This document shows positions 43,855 to 53,285 of a DNA stretch of 64,000 nt, in pieces. Below the pieces are notes generated by a model that did not search any database, was not told the DNA's origin, and worked only from the letters and a program-made list of their open reading frames with translations. This DNA is from Galbibacter sp048266365 (GTDB lineage Bacteria > Bacteroidota > Bacteroidia > Flavobacteriales > Flavobacteriaceae): contig NZ_JBLWZP010000003.1 in assembly GCF_048266365.1 (NCBI RefSeq), forward strand, positions 356,182 to 420,181, given 5' to 3'. A program made the position numbers and the translations under genes. The first letter of the stretch is position 1. Each line of letters begins with the position of its first letter.

Positions 43855-45631
43855 AGTTTATGGCATTAACAATATAAAAGACACTATCGGTTTGATCTAT
43901 TTCATCAAGAGTTATGGTTCTTTCTATTTCAGGTTTTTTCAGGTCATCATCTATTGCATTTGCCAATTGATAGGCTATTTTGGTTTTCTTTAATCCTTTA
44001 TTTAGCAATTTAATTGCCAGTTCTTTTTCAAAATCAGAATCCCAATCTGTCATTGTATGAATTGCTTTTACTTCACTCTGAAACGTTTCAGATAGGCTGG
44101 GAGATTTAAACAATGAATATTCTAAGGTCCAATTTGGGGCGACATAATAGTGTACAGCTTGCTCTGCTTTAGCCCTTATTGTTTCAACTCGTTCCTGGGT
44201 TTCTCGTTGAACTTGATCGACATCCCGTCTTATATAATCATCAACATTCTTTTCATATTCTTTTACATCCGAATCCGTAATTACAGCAACAGGAATTGAC
44301 ATATAGGGTTCTTCATTTCTCAAATATATTTTTGAATAATGGTCAAAACCTGTATTTCCAATATTGACAACCGACACCCCATTTTCCGTCAGGTTCACTC
44401 CAATAGCTTTGGCGATACTTGGGATCAGTATTTCCTCAGCCCATCCTTCTACTAGTATGACTCCTTTGGCAAAGAAGAGATTTGATTTTGTAGTATCGAG
44501 AAATTTTTCCAGGAATTTATAATTGTCTGCATCCAATTTGGTATAGGAATTTCCCATAGGGAAAGCATTACAATTGTTACAGATAATTAAGTTTTCCAGG
44601 TTTAGCTTTGATGCCAGGTTAGGGCTGTGCGTAGTAAGAATAAGTTGTATATTTTTTTCTTTTTGTAAAGCTTCGATAATTTGCATTTGAGCTTGGGGAT
44701 GTAAGTGGGCTTCTAATTCCTCAATCAACCCTAATCTTAAACCGTTCCAGTTTTCCTTTTGAAGATGCAGTAATTCAGAAGCCATGAACAACCTGTTTAA
44801 AGTTCCTAATCCAGGATTCAGTTCATCCTTAATTGATAATTCCAATTTCTCCAAAATATTTTTAAGATTATTGCCGAGGACCCCAAAATTTGATTCTTTA
44901 TCCTTGGAATAAAAAGCTTTAACAAATTTATCTATGTTATTTTTTAACTCCTTTCCTTTTAGATCACCCCCGGTAAGAGGTTTATTATCTTTATCAGTAC
45001 CCTCGAAATATTTTTCGACATGTTCATTGAATTCTTTAAAGAGCTGGACCAATAAGTGATCCTGATCTCTGCCTTTAAAAGCTTCATGGCCTTGAAGAAT
45101 TTGAGTTAATCTAGAGTTTTTTCTAGGTATTAATTCGGACTTGGCATCCCGCAAGGGTTTAAGATAGGTTGTTTTTAAGTATTCCCTTGCTTCTGCCGTT
45201 AATTGATATCCTGTTTCGTCAACACCTGCTTTGATTTCAGTTGGGTAGATATAATGATCTTCAAGGTTCCTTGTAGCATCATAAATCAACCTTAAAAAGG
45301 GTTTTTCTTCTCCATGTTCACCCTCCCACCCCAGCCACTCGGTAAAATTTTTGGCTTCATCATCCTTAAAATTTTCGAAACGTAATTCAATTCGCAATCG
45401 GGTAGAATTATCAAAAAAATCGTTCCAATCCAATCGCAACCAATCATAACTATGGGTTTTTAATGCCAGTTTAATAGCATCAATTATTGCACTTTTTCCT
45501 GAATCGTTTTCACCAATTAAAACATTGATACCATCATTGAAGTTCAAATTCAAAGATGGTTTATCCAGGTCAATACTGGAATCTTCACCAAATTTCCTGA
45601 AGTTCCATAGTTTAAGATTAGATAGGTACAT
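43838..45631 (-). CDS. gajA: GajA-like OLD-family ATPase/TOPRIM nuclease (Gabija)
   Basis: 597 residues from the ATG at 45631. The frame is open to 45727, but the family N-terminus 'MYLSNLKLWNFRKFGE' begins here and a promoter box lies at 45655-45662, inside the longer frame. Walker A 'GENDSGKS' (40-47), the ABC signature region and 'GLIEELEAHLHPQAQ' (Walker B/D-loop), His switch in 'LILTTHSPNLASKL', then the TOPRIM domain with 'LVEGWAEE' (Glu395) and 'ITDSDVKEY' (Asp453, Asp455). GajA is a sequence-sensitive DNA-nicking endonuclease controlled by nucleotide levels. With the adjoining helicase it forms a class 2 OLD unit, the definition of Gabija. Confidence 0.85.
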   Translation of the reverse strand: MYLSNLKLWNFRKFGEDSSIDLDKPSLNLNFNDGINVLIGENDSGKSAIIDAIKLALKTHSYDWLRLDWNDFFDNSTRLRIELRFENFKDDEAKNFTEWLGWEGEHGEEKPFLRLIYDATRNLEDHYIYPTEIKAGVDETGYQLTAEAREYLKTTYLKPLRDAKSELIPRKNSRLTQILQGHEAFKGRDQDHLLVQLFKEFNEHVEKYFEGTDKDNKPLTGGDLKGKELKNNIDKFVKAFYSKDKESNFGVLGNNLKNILEKLELSIKDELNPGLGTLNRLFMASELLHLQKENWNGLRLGLIEELEAHLHPQAQMQIIEALQKEKNIQLILTTHSPNLASKLNLENLIICNNCNAFPMGNSYTKLDADNYKFLEKFLDTTKSNLFFAKGVILVEGWAEEILIPSIAKAIGVNLTENGVSVVNIGNTGFDHYSKIYLRNEEPYMSIPVAVITDSDVKEYEKNVDDYIRRDVDQVQRETQERVETIRAKAEQAVHYYVAPNWTLEYSLFKSPSLSETFQSEVKAIHTMTDWDSDFEKELAIKLLNKGLKKTKIAYQLANAIDDDLKKPEIERTITLDEIDQTDSVFYIVNAINYAAGN

Positions 45632-45654
45632 AATTTTATTTATTCCTTGATTTT

Positions 45655-45662
45655 CAAATATA
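45655..45662 (-). promoter_or_regulatory. -7 promoter element of gajA
   Basis: TATATTTG on the minus strand, 24 bases before the ATG at 45631. No clear TTG at -33. Its position decides the gajA start against the longer frame. Confidence 0.5.
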
Positions 45663-45939
45663 CCTAAAAGACCACTTAAAAAAGTATGGTTTCCCATAAA
45701 AGCACTTAACCCATGGTGAAATGGCATTAAGGAAAATCACAACTCTTTTCGGAAGCTACCCAGCCAATATTGGGGAAGAAAATGAGGGTTAACATCTGTA
45801 TAATTAAGGAATGGTTTAAGACTGGTGATTGAGAGTAGTTGCTCATAGGAAGGGAAGCCTAGAACATGTATGATATAAACTTCATTAAATATTTCGTTAT
45901 TAACTCAATAAAAATACAATTCTGGTCTTTCTTAAAACA

Positions 45940-48108
45940 TTACAGGTTCTTCTCTTTATGTGCTTTTTCCCAGTTTTCAAATAAAATTAAATCTCCCCGA
46001 CCTAAGTTACTATAAAGTAAGTACTCCGGAATGATCTCTGCAAAATAGTCTTTCTTATCTTTTGTCCCTCTTACAATGGTTTCATTAAGTTGTTTATATA
46101 CATTGGGTCGTTCGGAAAATTGTAACAATTGGGTCAGGGAGTGCGTATTTGACTCATTCAATCCGGCTTTTTCTGATCCCTTCAATTTAAACCAAGCCCC
46201 TTTATAGGCATCATTAACGGATGACGACCTGATAAGATGGCAAACGAATTCCAACCAGTTTTTATGAATGACATTGTTAGCGGCAAATTCTAAGTTATTT
46301 AAAAGTCTTAGATACAACACAGAACCCGAGTTTACACTAATGGGTAAATATGTAGAAGTTACCGAAATAGCACCTACTTCAAAAAAAGCATTCGCTATCG
46401 GATTTATAGTACCATAAGTAGGTGCTGTTCCACAGGCAGATAAAAATATAATAGGGGCAAAAATTTTATTTTCAACAACATAATTACCATCTAATTTTTC
46501 ATCCCCCATACATAAATAAGTCGATCGTGTATTTTTATCATATCCTCCATGACAATCAAATATCAAAATATCCGGCCTTATTTCATCAACACTATTTTTT
46601 ACCTCTTCAACTGTTTTACATCTTCGAATAACAAATTTCTTCGTTCTGGATAATTCAAAAACCTGATCTTGCCAGATTTTAAAAGCCTCTTCTTCCGTTC
46701 CCATTATCACCAGAGTCTTTTCCATAACATTTTCCGGTATGGAATATCTTGAGATGTTATTATTGGTATAAAAAGATATTAATCCATGTAAAGAAGTTTC
46801 CGGAAGCCTTGCAATATCGTGAGTAAAGGAAAATGGAATCTCATTGATTAACAGCCACTCTATAGGCAAATCAGAAATACAAATAATTTGCCCGTTTCTA
46901 TTCTTTATTAAATTTCCCAATTCCTGCGACAATACTTGTCTCTTCAATGCCTTACCAAATTTATATATGGTTTGTTTGAGCTTTTTTCGATTTTTGGATA
47001 CCATCATATTGGGAAAGGCCTTTGTTCTAAAAAAAGATAATTCCCGATAGATAGATTTTCCTTTCATTGGAAATCTTATCATCGGGCTAAATGAAAATGA
47101 TGCATGTAAAAATGCTACATCATCCAAGTAGTCTATCCGATGTTTTATGATATGCATCCCTGTAGTATACATCTCATGGGGAATGTCCTGTTTTGGATCA
47201 ACTACATGAAGATAATTGGAAGTTTGCTCCACTTGAATGGTTTTTATTACATCTGCATCATTATATATTTTTCTTAAATCCGGATTATGAAATGGTAAAA
47301 TCAAAATTAGTGGCGCCAAAATAGTTTCAATAGGGCTCACTTTTTCAACAAGGTCTTTCTCATAGCAAAGCATTGTAAACCTATCAATTTTCTTGATTTG
47401 AGGGATAAAACGGTTTTGTCTCTCAAAAGAATCCTTCTTAGTATTTGCTTTTTGAAATTCTTCAAAAAACTTTTTCTTTATTTCGGCATTATCTTCCTGA
47501 AATAGTGTTTCTCCGAAATTTCCGATTAAATTATTAATGATACGGTAGTTTCCATCCGTTGGCAGAAAGAAAAAATTTTCGTTAAAGTCTTTATACGCAA
47601 TTTCCATATCCAAATTTATTTTCAGATCCTGGATATTCATTTCTTGAAACAACTGCTCTTGCTGAAATATTATCTTTGAAATGAAATCCTCCGGGCTTTC
47701 AATAATTCGGTGGTGCTTTGGAGCGGATTCTTTTCCATAGAAGTAATAAAAGAACAAATTGTTGGATGTTGCAGTCAAACTATCGAAGAGCTTATGATGG
47801 CTCTTTTTTTCACTATCCAAAAAGAACAGTTGAATTTGTTTTAATTCCAATACCCATGGAGCGATAAGCTCAAAATCACGGATATTTATTATGTTCAAAT
47901 CATATCCATTATTCCAGGCCAACCTCTTTGTCAATTCAAAAAAATTTAATGGGCTGCCAATCTGAATGAGATCTATCGGGCATCTTTTAATAAAACGAAT
48001 TACTTCATTCATAAATGCTTCTGGAGGAATGAAGGTAGGTACCATTGGCAATTCATCTACAATTAAATTGTATTGAATACTGGTATTATTTATTACACGG
48101 ATTTTCAT
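45940..48108 (-). CDS. CHAT-domain caspase-like protease, 722 aa
   Basis: The C-terminal 300 residues carry a CHAT peptidase: 'ILIFDCHGGYD' with catalytic His520 and 'IIFLSACGTAPTYG' with catalytic Cys559, followed by 'NAFFEVGAISVTSTYLPI', the usual strand after the Cys. The first 400 residues are not recognised; they hold no TPR array or NTPase motif, unlike many CHAT proteins. CHAT proteases in Bacteria act as proteolytic effectors in anti-phage or cell-death systems (for example Craspase). It lies between a Gabija-like pair (308 bases downstream) and a GIY-YIG gene (124 bases upstream) on the same strand. Substrate and trigger are unknown. Confidence 0.8.
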   Translation of the reverse strand: MKIRVINNTSIQYNLIVDELPMVPTFIPPEAFMNEVIRFIKRCPIDLIQIGSPLNFFELTKRLAWNNGYDLNIINIRDFELIAPWVLELKQIQLFFLDSEKKSHHKLFDSLTATSNNLFFYYFYGKESAPKHHRIIESPEDFISKIIFQQEQLFQEMNIQDLKINLDMEIAYKDFNENFFFLPTDGNYRIINNLIGNFGETLFQEDNAEIKKKFFEEFQKANTKKDSFERQNRFIPQIKKIDRFTMLCYEKDLVEKVSPIETILAPLILILPFHNPDLRKIYNDADVIKTIQVEQTSNYLHVVDPKQDIPHEMYTTGMHIIKHRIDYLDDVAFLHASFSFSPMIRFPMKGKSIYRELSFFRTKAFPNMMVSKNRKKLKQTIYKFGKALKRQVLSQELGNLIKNRNGQIICISDLPIEWLLINEIPFSFTHDIARLPETSLHGLISFYTNNNISRYSIPENVMEKTLVIMGTEEEAFKIWQDQVFELSRTKKFVIRRCKTVEEVKNSVDEIRPDILIFDCHGGYDKNTRSTYLCMGDEKLDGNYVVENKIFAPIIFLSACGTAPTYGTINPIANAFFEVGAISVTSTYLPISVNSGSVLYLRLLNNLEFAANNVIHKNWLEFVCHLIRSSSVNDAYKGAWFKLKGSEKAGLNESNTHSLTQLLQFSERPNVYKQLNETIVRGTKDKKDYFAEIIPEYLLYSNLGRGDLILFENWEKAHKEKNL

Positions 48109-48232
48109 GTAGAAGGTATTTAAACGTTTTATAAAAAAGATTGAAATAGCTATGTTGTGAATAAATCAACTCTTAAATAAGTAAGAGAGAGCGCTTATAA
48201 AAGGAGTCCGTGTTGAACTTTTATATATCCAC

Positions 48233-48784
48233 TTATTGTCTCCCAATAATTGGATTTATCCGATTTCGTAATTGCCATTCAATTTTTGGAACAATGGCAT
48301 CATAATTCTCTACCTCCACTTCCAAAACTTTAATTCTAAAAATTTGATCCCTTAAATGAGGCCTTGCCATTAGTTTAAGTGCAAAAGTGGTTTTGTTTAG
48401 TTCCTTATAAATGTGTTCATAAATCCTTTTTTCAACATTTCTCGATTTTCCAATGTATATAGGTATCCAGTCTTGGATATTATTTTGCATATGAGCTGCA
48501 ATTCTTTTCTTCTTAGTATTTGGCGTAAATTTCTTAAGATAGTCCTCACTTTCCCATTCTTGTTTAAAGGCCTCAATCCAAGATTCAAAAGAATCAAATT
48601 TCTCGGAGTTTTTTATTTCTATTAGATAAATTCCTTTGTGCCTGAGTCGATCCCAAGGAATTTCCTTATGCGAATTGCAAAGCTTAAATTCACAAACCTG
48701 AAGAAGTTCTGTTTTATTAACACTTTCTTTTAGGCGGGCAAGTTGTTTTGTAATCTCTGCATCTATCTCTTGAATGCTCATCAT
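48233..48784 (-). CDS. GIY-YIG nuclease-family protein with a large insertion
   Basis: 183 residues. The fold's marks are 'GIYLIEI' (51-57), 'PIYIGKSRNVEKRIYEH' (YIG 110-112, Arg120) and a Glu-Asn segment 'IEWQLRNRINPIIG' (Glu169, Asn174/177). Between GIY and YIG lie 56 residues instead of about 10, filled with charged helices. The catalytic residues seem complete, so it may nick or cut DNA. An N-terminal helix (1-30) could mediate pairing. It precedes the CHAT protease gene by 124 bases on the same strand and may be its partner. Confidence 0.7.
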   Translation of the reverse strand: MMSIQEIDAEITKQLARLKESVNKTELLQVCEFKLCNSHKEIPWDRLRHKGIYLIEIKNSEKFDSFESWIEAFKQEWESEDYLKKFTPNTKKKRIAAHMQNNIQDWIPIYIGKSRNVEKRIYEHIYKELNKTTFALKLMARPHLRDQIFRIKVLEVEVENYDAIVPKIEWQLRNRINPIIGRQ

Positions 48785-48954
48785 TTTTAGTAATAGACTT
48801 TAGAATTAATTATTATGTTCACCACATTCACATACTTTATCATATATGGTAAAGATGTGTAAGTTTATTTAAAATGTCCAAATTACTTCAAAAAAACGCC
48901 TCTGGTTTACGGGAACCCATACTATAATAAAAAAACAGGAGTTACACTAGTATA

Positions 48955-49164
48955 ATGACCAGGATACAGAAATTAGTTGCAAGGCAAATGGCAAAAGGCT
49001 ACACTCAGCCAGAAGTGTCTGAATATTTAAAACAGCGGGAGATTACGCCCAATAGCTTAAGTGCGATTGAGAAGGAGCTTTTCAAATTAAAAAAGCAATT
49101 CAAGGCCGCCTCATTGATACATTTATTTGTGATCCTGATTCGCAAAGGGCATTTGAAGGTATAA
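48955..49164 (+). CDS. Stand-alone LuxR/NarL-type helix-turn-helix protein
   Basis: 69 residues, forming little more than the output domain of a NarL/LuxR regulator: 'KLVARQMAKGYTQPEVSEYLKQREITPNSLSAIEKELFKLKKQFKAASLIHLFVILIRKGHL'-type order with scaffold helix, turn at 'KGYTQPEVSEYL', recognition helix and dimer helix. No receiver domain precedes it. It could be a complete small regulator or the remnant of a response regulator. A two-component pair lies 1 kb away on the other strand. Confidence 0.55.
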   Translation: MTRIQKLVARQMAKGYTQPEVSEYLKQREITPNSLSAIEKELFKLKKQFKAASLIHLFVILIRKGHLKV

Positions 49165-49201
49165 ACTATGGTATCCCTGATTCCTGTACGTATCTTGGGG
49201 A

Positions 49202-49756
49202 TTATTGGTTCTTCTCCCATTTGTCCGAATGCCAGGCTTCCAATCCATCTGCGGTTACCTTAATCCGATGCGTATGGGGAGGAGCAAGGTAATGTGCTGC
49301 CAGTCCTTGGGGAATACGGGCATAATCAAATACCCATAATTTTTCCGTATCCAGCGTGGGCATTCCTTCAAAGCTTATATCCAATTGACTTTCAACTGTA
49401 AAATAGATCCCTGTCTGGTCAAACCTCCGGGCCATTGTCGCTGTAAATCGTTTAACAAACGCATCCAGCTCCAGGTCATATTTTCGTATGGGAAACGGCA
49501 GCATTGTCATTTCCAATCCGATAGAAACCCAGTTCGCTTGGAGGGCGCTATTCGCTTCCGGTGTGTGGCCGATGACACATGGACGCACCCCCGCTATACT
49601 TAAAGTGCAAGGTTCCTTTTCTTCAATTATAGTTCTTCCGCAATACATAATGTCCCAATCTAACGTTTCAAGTTTTTTCAAATTGGATTCTATTTCTTGA
49701 CCATAGATAACGTTAGAAAACACAATAAGTAAAGAAAGGATTTTTTTATAATTCAT
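49202..49756 (-). CDS. Exported hypothetical protein, 184 aa
   Basis: A signal peptide (about 1-20, 'NVIYGQE') precedes a mature part that is not recognised. It contains three Cys ('MYCGRT', 'EPCTLSIAGVRPCVIG') and beta-type stretches such as 'GIYFTVESQLDISFEGMPT'. The protein ends 'EAWHSDKWEKNQ'. It is likely periplasmic or surface located. There is no operon partner on its strand, and the neighbours give no clue. Confidence 0.5.
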   Translation of the reverse strand: MNYKKILSLLIVFSNVIYGQEIESNLKKLETLDWDIMYCGRTIIEEKEPCTLSIAGVRPCVIGHTPEANSALQANWVSIGLEMTMLPFPIRKYDLELDAFVKRFTATMARRFDQTGIYFTVESQLDISFEGMPTLDTEKLWVFDYARIPQGLAAHYLAPPHTHRIKVTADGLEAWHSDKWEKNQ

Positions 49757-49830
49757 TTGTCATAGGTATTGCATTCCGGGATCACCTTATTTATACAAAC
49801 AATAAAAATTGTACTTTATTCTCCATCTAT

Positions 49831-50004
49831 TCACTTAAAAAGATAAATTAACATTATTTCCGATTTAGAGTCGATTTCATTTATCACTTCTTGGTCAAAG
49901 TCAGTATTAATATTATCCAATTTTGTTGTTAGCAATGGCTGATAGTTGTGCTTAAACTTCAGAAGATCATCGTTAGACGGGTTTAACTCTTGTATAGTTT
50001 TCAT
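49831..50004 (-). CDS. Small ORF, 57 aa
   Basis: 'MKTIQELNPSNDDLLKFKHN...' to '...SEIMLIYLFK'. It is hydrophilic and acidic, with regular helix propensity, and stands alone in a 500-base gap between the exported protein gene and the response regulator. The lengths and the N-terminal look are like leader-containing small peptides of Bacteroidota, but no modification enzyme is nearby. No recognised family; coding status is unproven. Confidence 0.35.
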   Translation of the reverse strand: MKTIQELNPSNDDLLKFKHNYQPLLTTKLDNINTDFDQEVINEIDSKSEIMLIYLFK

Positions 50005-50253
50005 TTTATTTGTTTTGGTTGTATTGAGTGGGAATGTATTATTATGCCGTTACACGATAAGGAATATTCGCCTTCATCATTATATGTATCACATCTGAAT
50101 GCATAAATTTTTTATAGTCTTTGAACTTAGGCGATTGAGCCCGTACAATCGGATACAATTAAGACTTGGATTGATAAAAAATGGAGAACCGATTTATGTA
50201 AATTAATTAGTGAGTAATACTTGATTTCCCGTACAACAAAAAGTTGTTATGTT

Positions 50254-50919
50254 TCATATAAAGCCCATTTCACGAGCTTTATCCAATAAATCCTTATTAC
50301 TGCCGCCTTCTACTCCTAAAGTAATTTTTAGTTTTTTCTTCATTTTTGTAACAGTAGACCTAGAGAAAAAAAGATTATCTGCAATTTCCTTCATGGTAAA
50401 ACCCTTCTCCATTTCGAAAAGTAATTGTCGATCTAAACTGTTAATGGTAATTTCAGTCTTGAACTTATGGGATACATATTTTACAACGGTTTTACTTAAA
50501 TAAGGACTATCATCGAGTACAGTTTTAATAGCACTGACAAAACATTTAGGATCCAAATCGCCTTTCACAAAAAAACCTTCGGGAGTAACATTCTTCATAA
50601 TATTCTCTATATAGAAGGGTTCGTCATGAATTGTGGAAACTATTATAAGGGTTTTAGGATATCTTTTACGTATCTCACTTCCTAGATCCTCCCCGGAGTT
50701 CATTCCAATTTCCGGTTGTGGTTTCAGCTTTATATCCAAAAATACCAAATCAAAGGACGGTTTTGTTTTTAATGCAGTTAAAGCATCAACCAAATTATAA
50801 GCAATTCGGGTAGTAAATTCGGTACCAGTAGAATTACTAATTTCGTCAAGGAAACCTGCTATTCCATTTGCGGTGGAGACATGATCTTCTACAATGAGTG
50901 TTTTGTAATGTTTTTTCAT
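50254..50919 (-). CDS. NarL/LuxR-type response regulator
   Basis: 221 residues. Receiver domain (about 5-130): acidic pair Glu11-Asp12, phospho-acceptor Asp62 in 'LVFLDIKL', Ser/Thr in 'IIVSTIHDE', and Lys in 'FFVKGD'. C-terminal helix-turn-helix with 'DRQLLFEMEKGFTMKEIADNLFFSRSTVTKMKKKL' (about 165-200). It overlaps the histidine kinase gene by four bases (ATGA at 50916-50919), which makes them a cognate pair. Phosphorylation would change expression of unknown targets. Confidence 0.88.
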   Translation of the reverse strand: MKKHYKTLIVEDHVSTANGIAGFLDEISNSTGTEFTTRIAYNLVDALTALKTKPSFDLVFLDIKLKPQPEIGMNSGEDLGSEIRKRYPKTLIIVSTIHDEPFYIENIMKNVTPEGFFVKGDLDPKCFVSAIKTVLDDSPYLSKTVVKYVSHKFKTEITINSLDRQLLFEMEKGFTMKEIADNLFFSRSTVTKMKKKLKITLGVEGGSNKDLLDKAREMGFI

Positions 50920-52982
50920 GAAAGGTTTGGGTTTAGGCTATTTGAAGTTGGGTAAGGAATGGTCATAACTAGCTTAGTTCCTTTACCCTGGGTAGATTCA
51001 ATAGTGAATTTTCCTTTTAATTTATCAATGCGAGATTGCATATTTTTAAGACCGATACCTTTGGAGCTCACTTTTGACATCCCTACTCCATTATCTGCAA
51101 CGATTACCACCAGGGACTGCCCCTGAATTTTGAGTTTTAATGTAACCTTGGTAGCTTTAGCGTGTACAATACAATTTTGTAATGCTTCATTGATATAATA
51201 GTAAAGATCCATTTTAGTAAGCCTCTCATATTTCGACCAATCAATATTTAAATCGGTATCTATAATAAGCTTAAATTTTCCGGTGACAGCCCTTTCTTTT
51301 GCGAGATCTACAATAATAGCTGTGAAGTTTACAGATGTAAAAATTCTGCTGGCTCTTAAAGTATGAGAGACACCCCGTATCCCTTTATAAATATGTTTGA
51401 GTTCTTCAATGCATTTTCTATAGCGTGTTAAACTTTCAGCATCCCCTTCGAGACTTAAATCTTCCAGATCCATCCGAACAGCATAAAATTCAGGAAGCAA
51501 TCCTTCATGAAGCTCCTGGGAGGTTCGAAGACGCTCCTCATCCCTACCCTCTCCATATTTCTCCAATTGTTTGTATAATGATAGATATGAATCATTAGCA
51601 GCTTTCTGCTGGGCAGTTTCTAACTGTAACTGCTTGTATCGAACATGCTGTCGATAACAGATAAATAAAAAGACCAGTAAGAAAAGCAAAAACCCTATAA
51701 GATTGAGTCTCTTGTTATTTATTACAGAAAGCTTCGCAGTCTGTTGTTTATATTTCTGAGCCTCATATTGGATCGCCATAAACTTATTACGGGTCTGGCG
51801 CTCGTGATTACGTAATTTATTAATTAAAGAAATCTGTTCTTTTTGATACCCCACGACATTCACAGGATCAATTGCAGCCAGCAATTCTAAGTTATCAAGC
51901 ACATCACTATTGCTTTGAATCGACTTTGCCAATTGATACGATTCCTTGGCTAATTGGATTGTCCTTAGGGTATCTCCTGCATAAGCACGGTACCAAGCCA
52001 AGTGATGCTTACTTGTTATCACTCCCAGTTTGGATTCCAAACTATCCCTGATCTTTAAAGCCCGATTATACTCGGTGTAAAGTCCCGTGGTATCTTTAAG
52101 CTTTAGTCGGCTATAAGCTCTATTATCTAATAATCGGGCATAAAGAGCCTTATCCGTTTTTTGTACCCCTGGATTCTCCAGTGCCTTATCAAAATAAGAA
52201 ACAGCCTTCTGATAGTCTCCGGACTTATGATAGAGGACTCCGACATTGTTTAGGGTGTGGTCACGAAAAAGACCGGGATCTTTCACATTTTTTAAATACC
52301 CTAAACCTTTGGTATAAGCATCAATTGCATTTTCATATTCCTTTAATTCGTTATAGATGATCCCTAGAAGATTATAACACAGGTAAAGCTGTTTGTAGTT
52401 TTTATTGGGCTCAAATAACTTTAACGCCCTAAACACTTCCACTTCAGCTCCTGTATAATGTTTGTTTCGACAAAGGATAGAGGCTTTATTATAATGTATC
52501 TTTCCGGCATAATATAAATGTCCTTGGTTTTCAAAATGATGTTGGGCTTTATCATACTGATAATACGCACTGTCAAAGCGTTCCTCATTAAGATACCAAA
52601 TACCATAGTTCCAATGCGCATGTCCCATTCTTAACGAATCCCCAGTCTTTATCGCAAGTGCCATAGCTTTGGCATTAGCCTTACTAAAAAGAACGGAGTC
52701 CTTTAACAATATCGCTTGAGCGGTAATCTTCTCAAGATACTTCCCTGCAATAGAATCCTGCTCCAGCTTATCAACAAGCCCTAAAGCCTCATTTAAGTAT
52801 ATAACAGTGGAATCAGAGCGATTTGTTTTAGCTTTGGAAAAAAGCATAGCGGCTTTGGCCTCTGTAGCTGTGTAACTCTGATCGGATTTATGAGAAGTCT
52901 TTTGACAACGGTTAAAAAGTACTATCAGAAGTATACCAAAAAGAAGTACAGTAATCCGATATTTGACCGTAGTTTTTTTCAT
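50916..52982 (-). CDS. TPR-containing sensor histidine kinase (HisKA_3 type)
   Basis: 688 residues. N-terminal hydrophobic signal or anchor (about 10-26), about five TPR units (about 100-340, such as 'AHWNYGIWYLNEERFDSAYYQYDKAQHHF' and 'AIDAYTKGLGYLKN'), a membrane helix (about 425-447, 'LIGFLLFLLVFLFICY'), a coiled linker, phospho-acceptor His492 in 'SQELHEGLLPEF', and a HATPase domain with N-box 'INEALQNCIVHAKA', G1 'VADNGVG' and G2 'GIGLKNM'. TPR-type sensors in Bacteroidota sense periplasmic signals of unknown identity. It is translated with the response regulator. Confidence 0.88.
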   Translation of the reverse strand: MKKTTVKYRITVLLFGILLIVLFNRCQKTSHKSDQSYTATEAKAAMLFSKAKTNRSDSTVIYLNEALGLVDKLEQDSIAGKYLEKITAQAILLKDSVLFSKANAKAMALAIKTGDSLRMGHAHWNYGIWYLNEERFDSAYYQYDKAQHHFENQGHLYYAGKIHYNKASILCRNKHYTGAEVEVFRALKLFEPNKNYKQLYLCYNLLGIIYNELKEYENAIDAYTKGLGYLKNVKDPGLFRDHTLNNVGVLYHKSGDYQKAVSYFDKALENPGVQKTDKALYARLLDNRAYSRLKLKDTTGLYTEYNRALKIRDSLESKLGVITSKHHLAWYRAYAGDTLRTIQLAKESYQLAKSIQSNSDVLDNLELLAAIDPVNVVGYQKEQISLINKLRNHERQTRNKFMAIQYEAQKYKQQTAKLSVINNKRLNLIGFLLFLLVFLFICYRQHVRYKQLQLETAQQKAANDSYLSLYKQLEKYGEGRDEERLRTSQELHEGLLPEFYAVRMDLEDLSLEGDAESLTRYRKCIEELKHIYKGIRGVSHTLRASRIFTSVNFTAIIVDLAKERAVTGKFKLIIDTDLNIDWSKYERLTKMDLYYYINEALQNCIVHAKATKVTLKLKIQGQSLVVIVADNGVGMSKVSSKGIGLKNMQSRIDKLKGKFTIESTQGKGTKLVMTIPYPTSNSLNPNLS

Positions 52983-53099
52983 TTTTTAGAAAAAAGCAGC
53001 AGCTAGATTAAGAGGGTTCTTTAAGATAAATGAACCTTAAACATAATAAAAACTTTAACACTAACCGCTAAAGCATTGGATTAAAACCCATTAAAATCG

Positions 53100-53258
53100 A
53101 TGAAACACACATTGTCCGGATTACAATCCGTACTGGTTAAATTATTAAGAGAAGAAAACCCACAACATGCTCTTGATTATGCCTGTAGAATTGGAGCAAT
53201 GGTGGCTGGCGAAAGCGGTGCCAATCCTGTGTTTGAACAGGCACAGATTTGTCAATGA
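53100..53258 (+). pseudogene. PfkB-family sugar kinase C-terminal remnant
   Basis: A 52-residue frame with 'NPQHALDYACRIGAMVAGESGANP', which fits the last helices of fructokinase-type PfkB kinases (ALxxACxxGAxVAxxxGA). The N-terminal 250 residues, including the substrate site and catalytic Asp, are missing. It abuts a MITE-like element at 53286, which suggests loss by rearrangement. Confidence 0.5.
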
Positions 53259-53285
53259 GCTTTATTAGCTGATTAAAAAATCGGC

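Noticed and set aside
45632..45727. 32-residue N-terminal extension of GajA
   Set aside because: It does not match the OLD family N-terminus and contains the probable promoter.
49831..50004. RiPP precursor peptide
   Set aside because: No leader motif, no Cys-rich core and no modification enzyme or transporter nearby; kept only as a small ORF.
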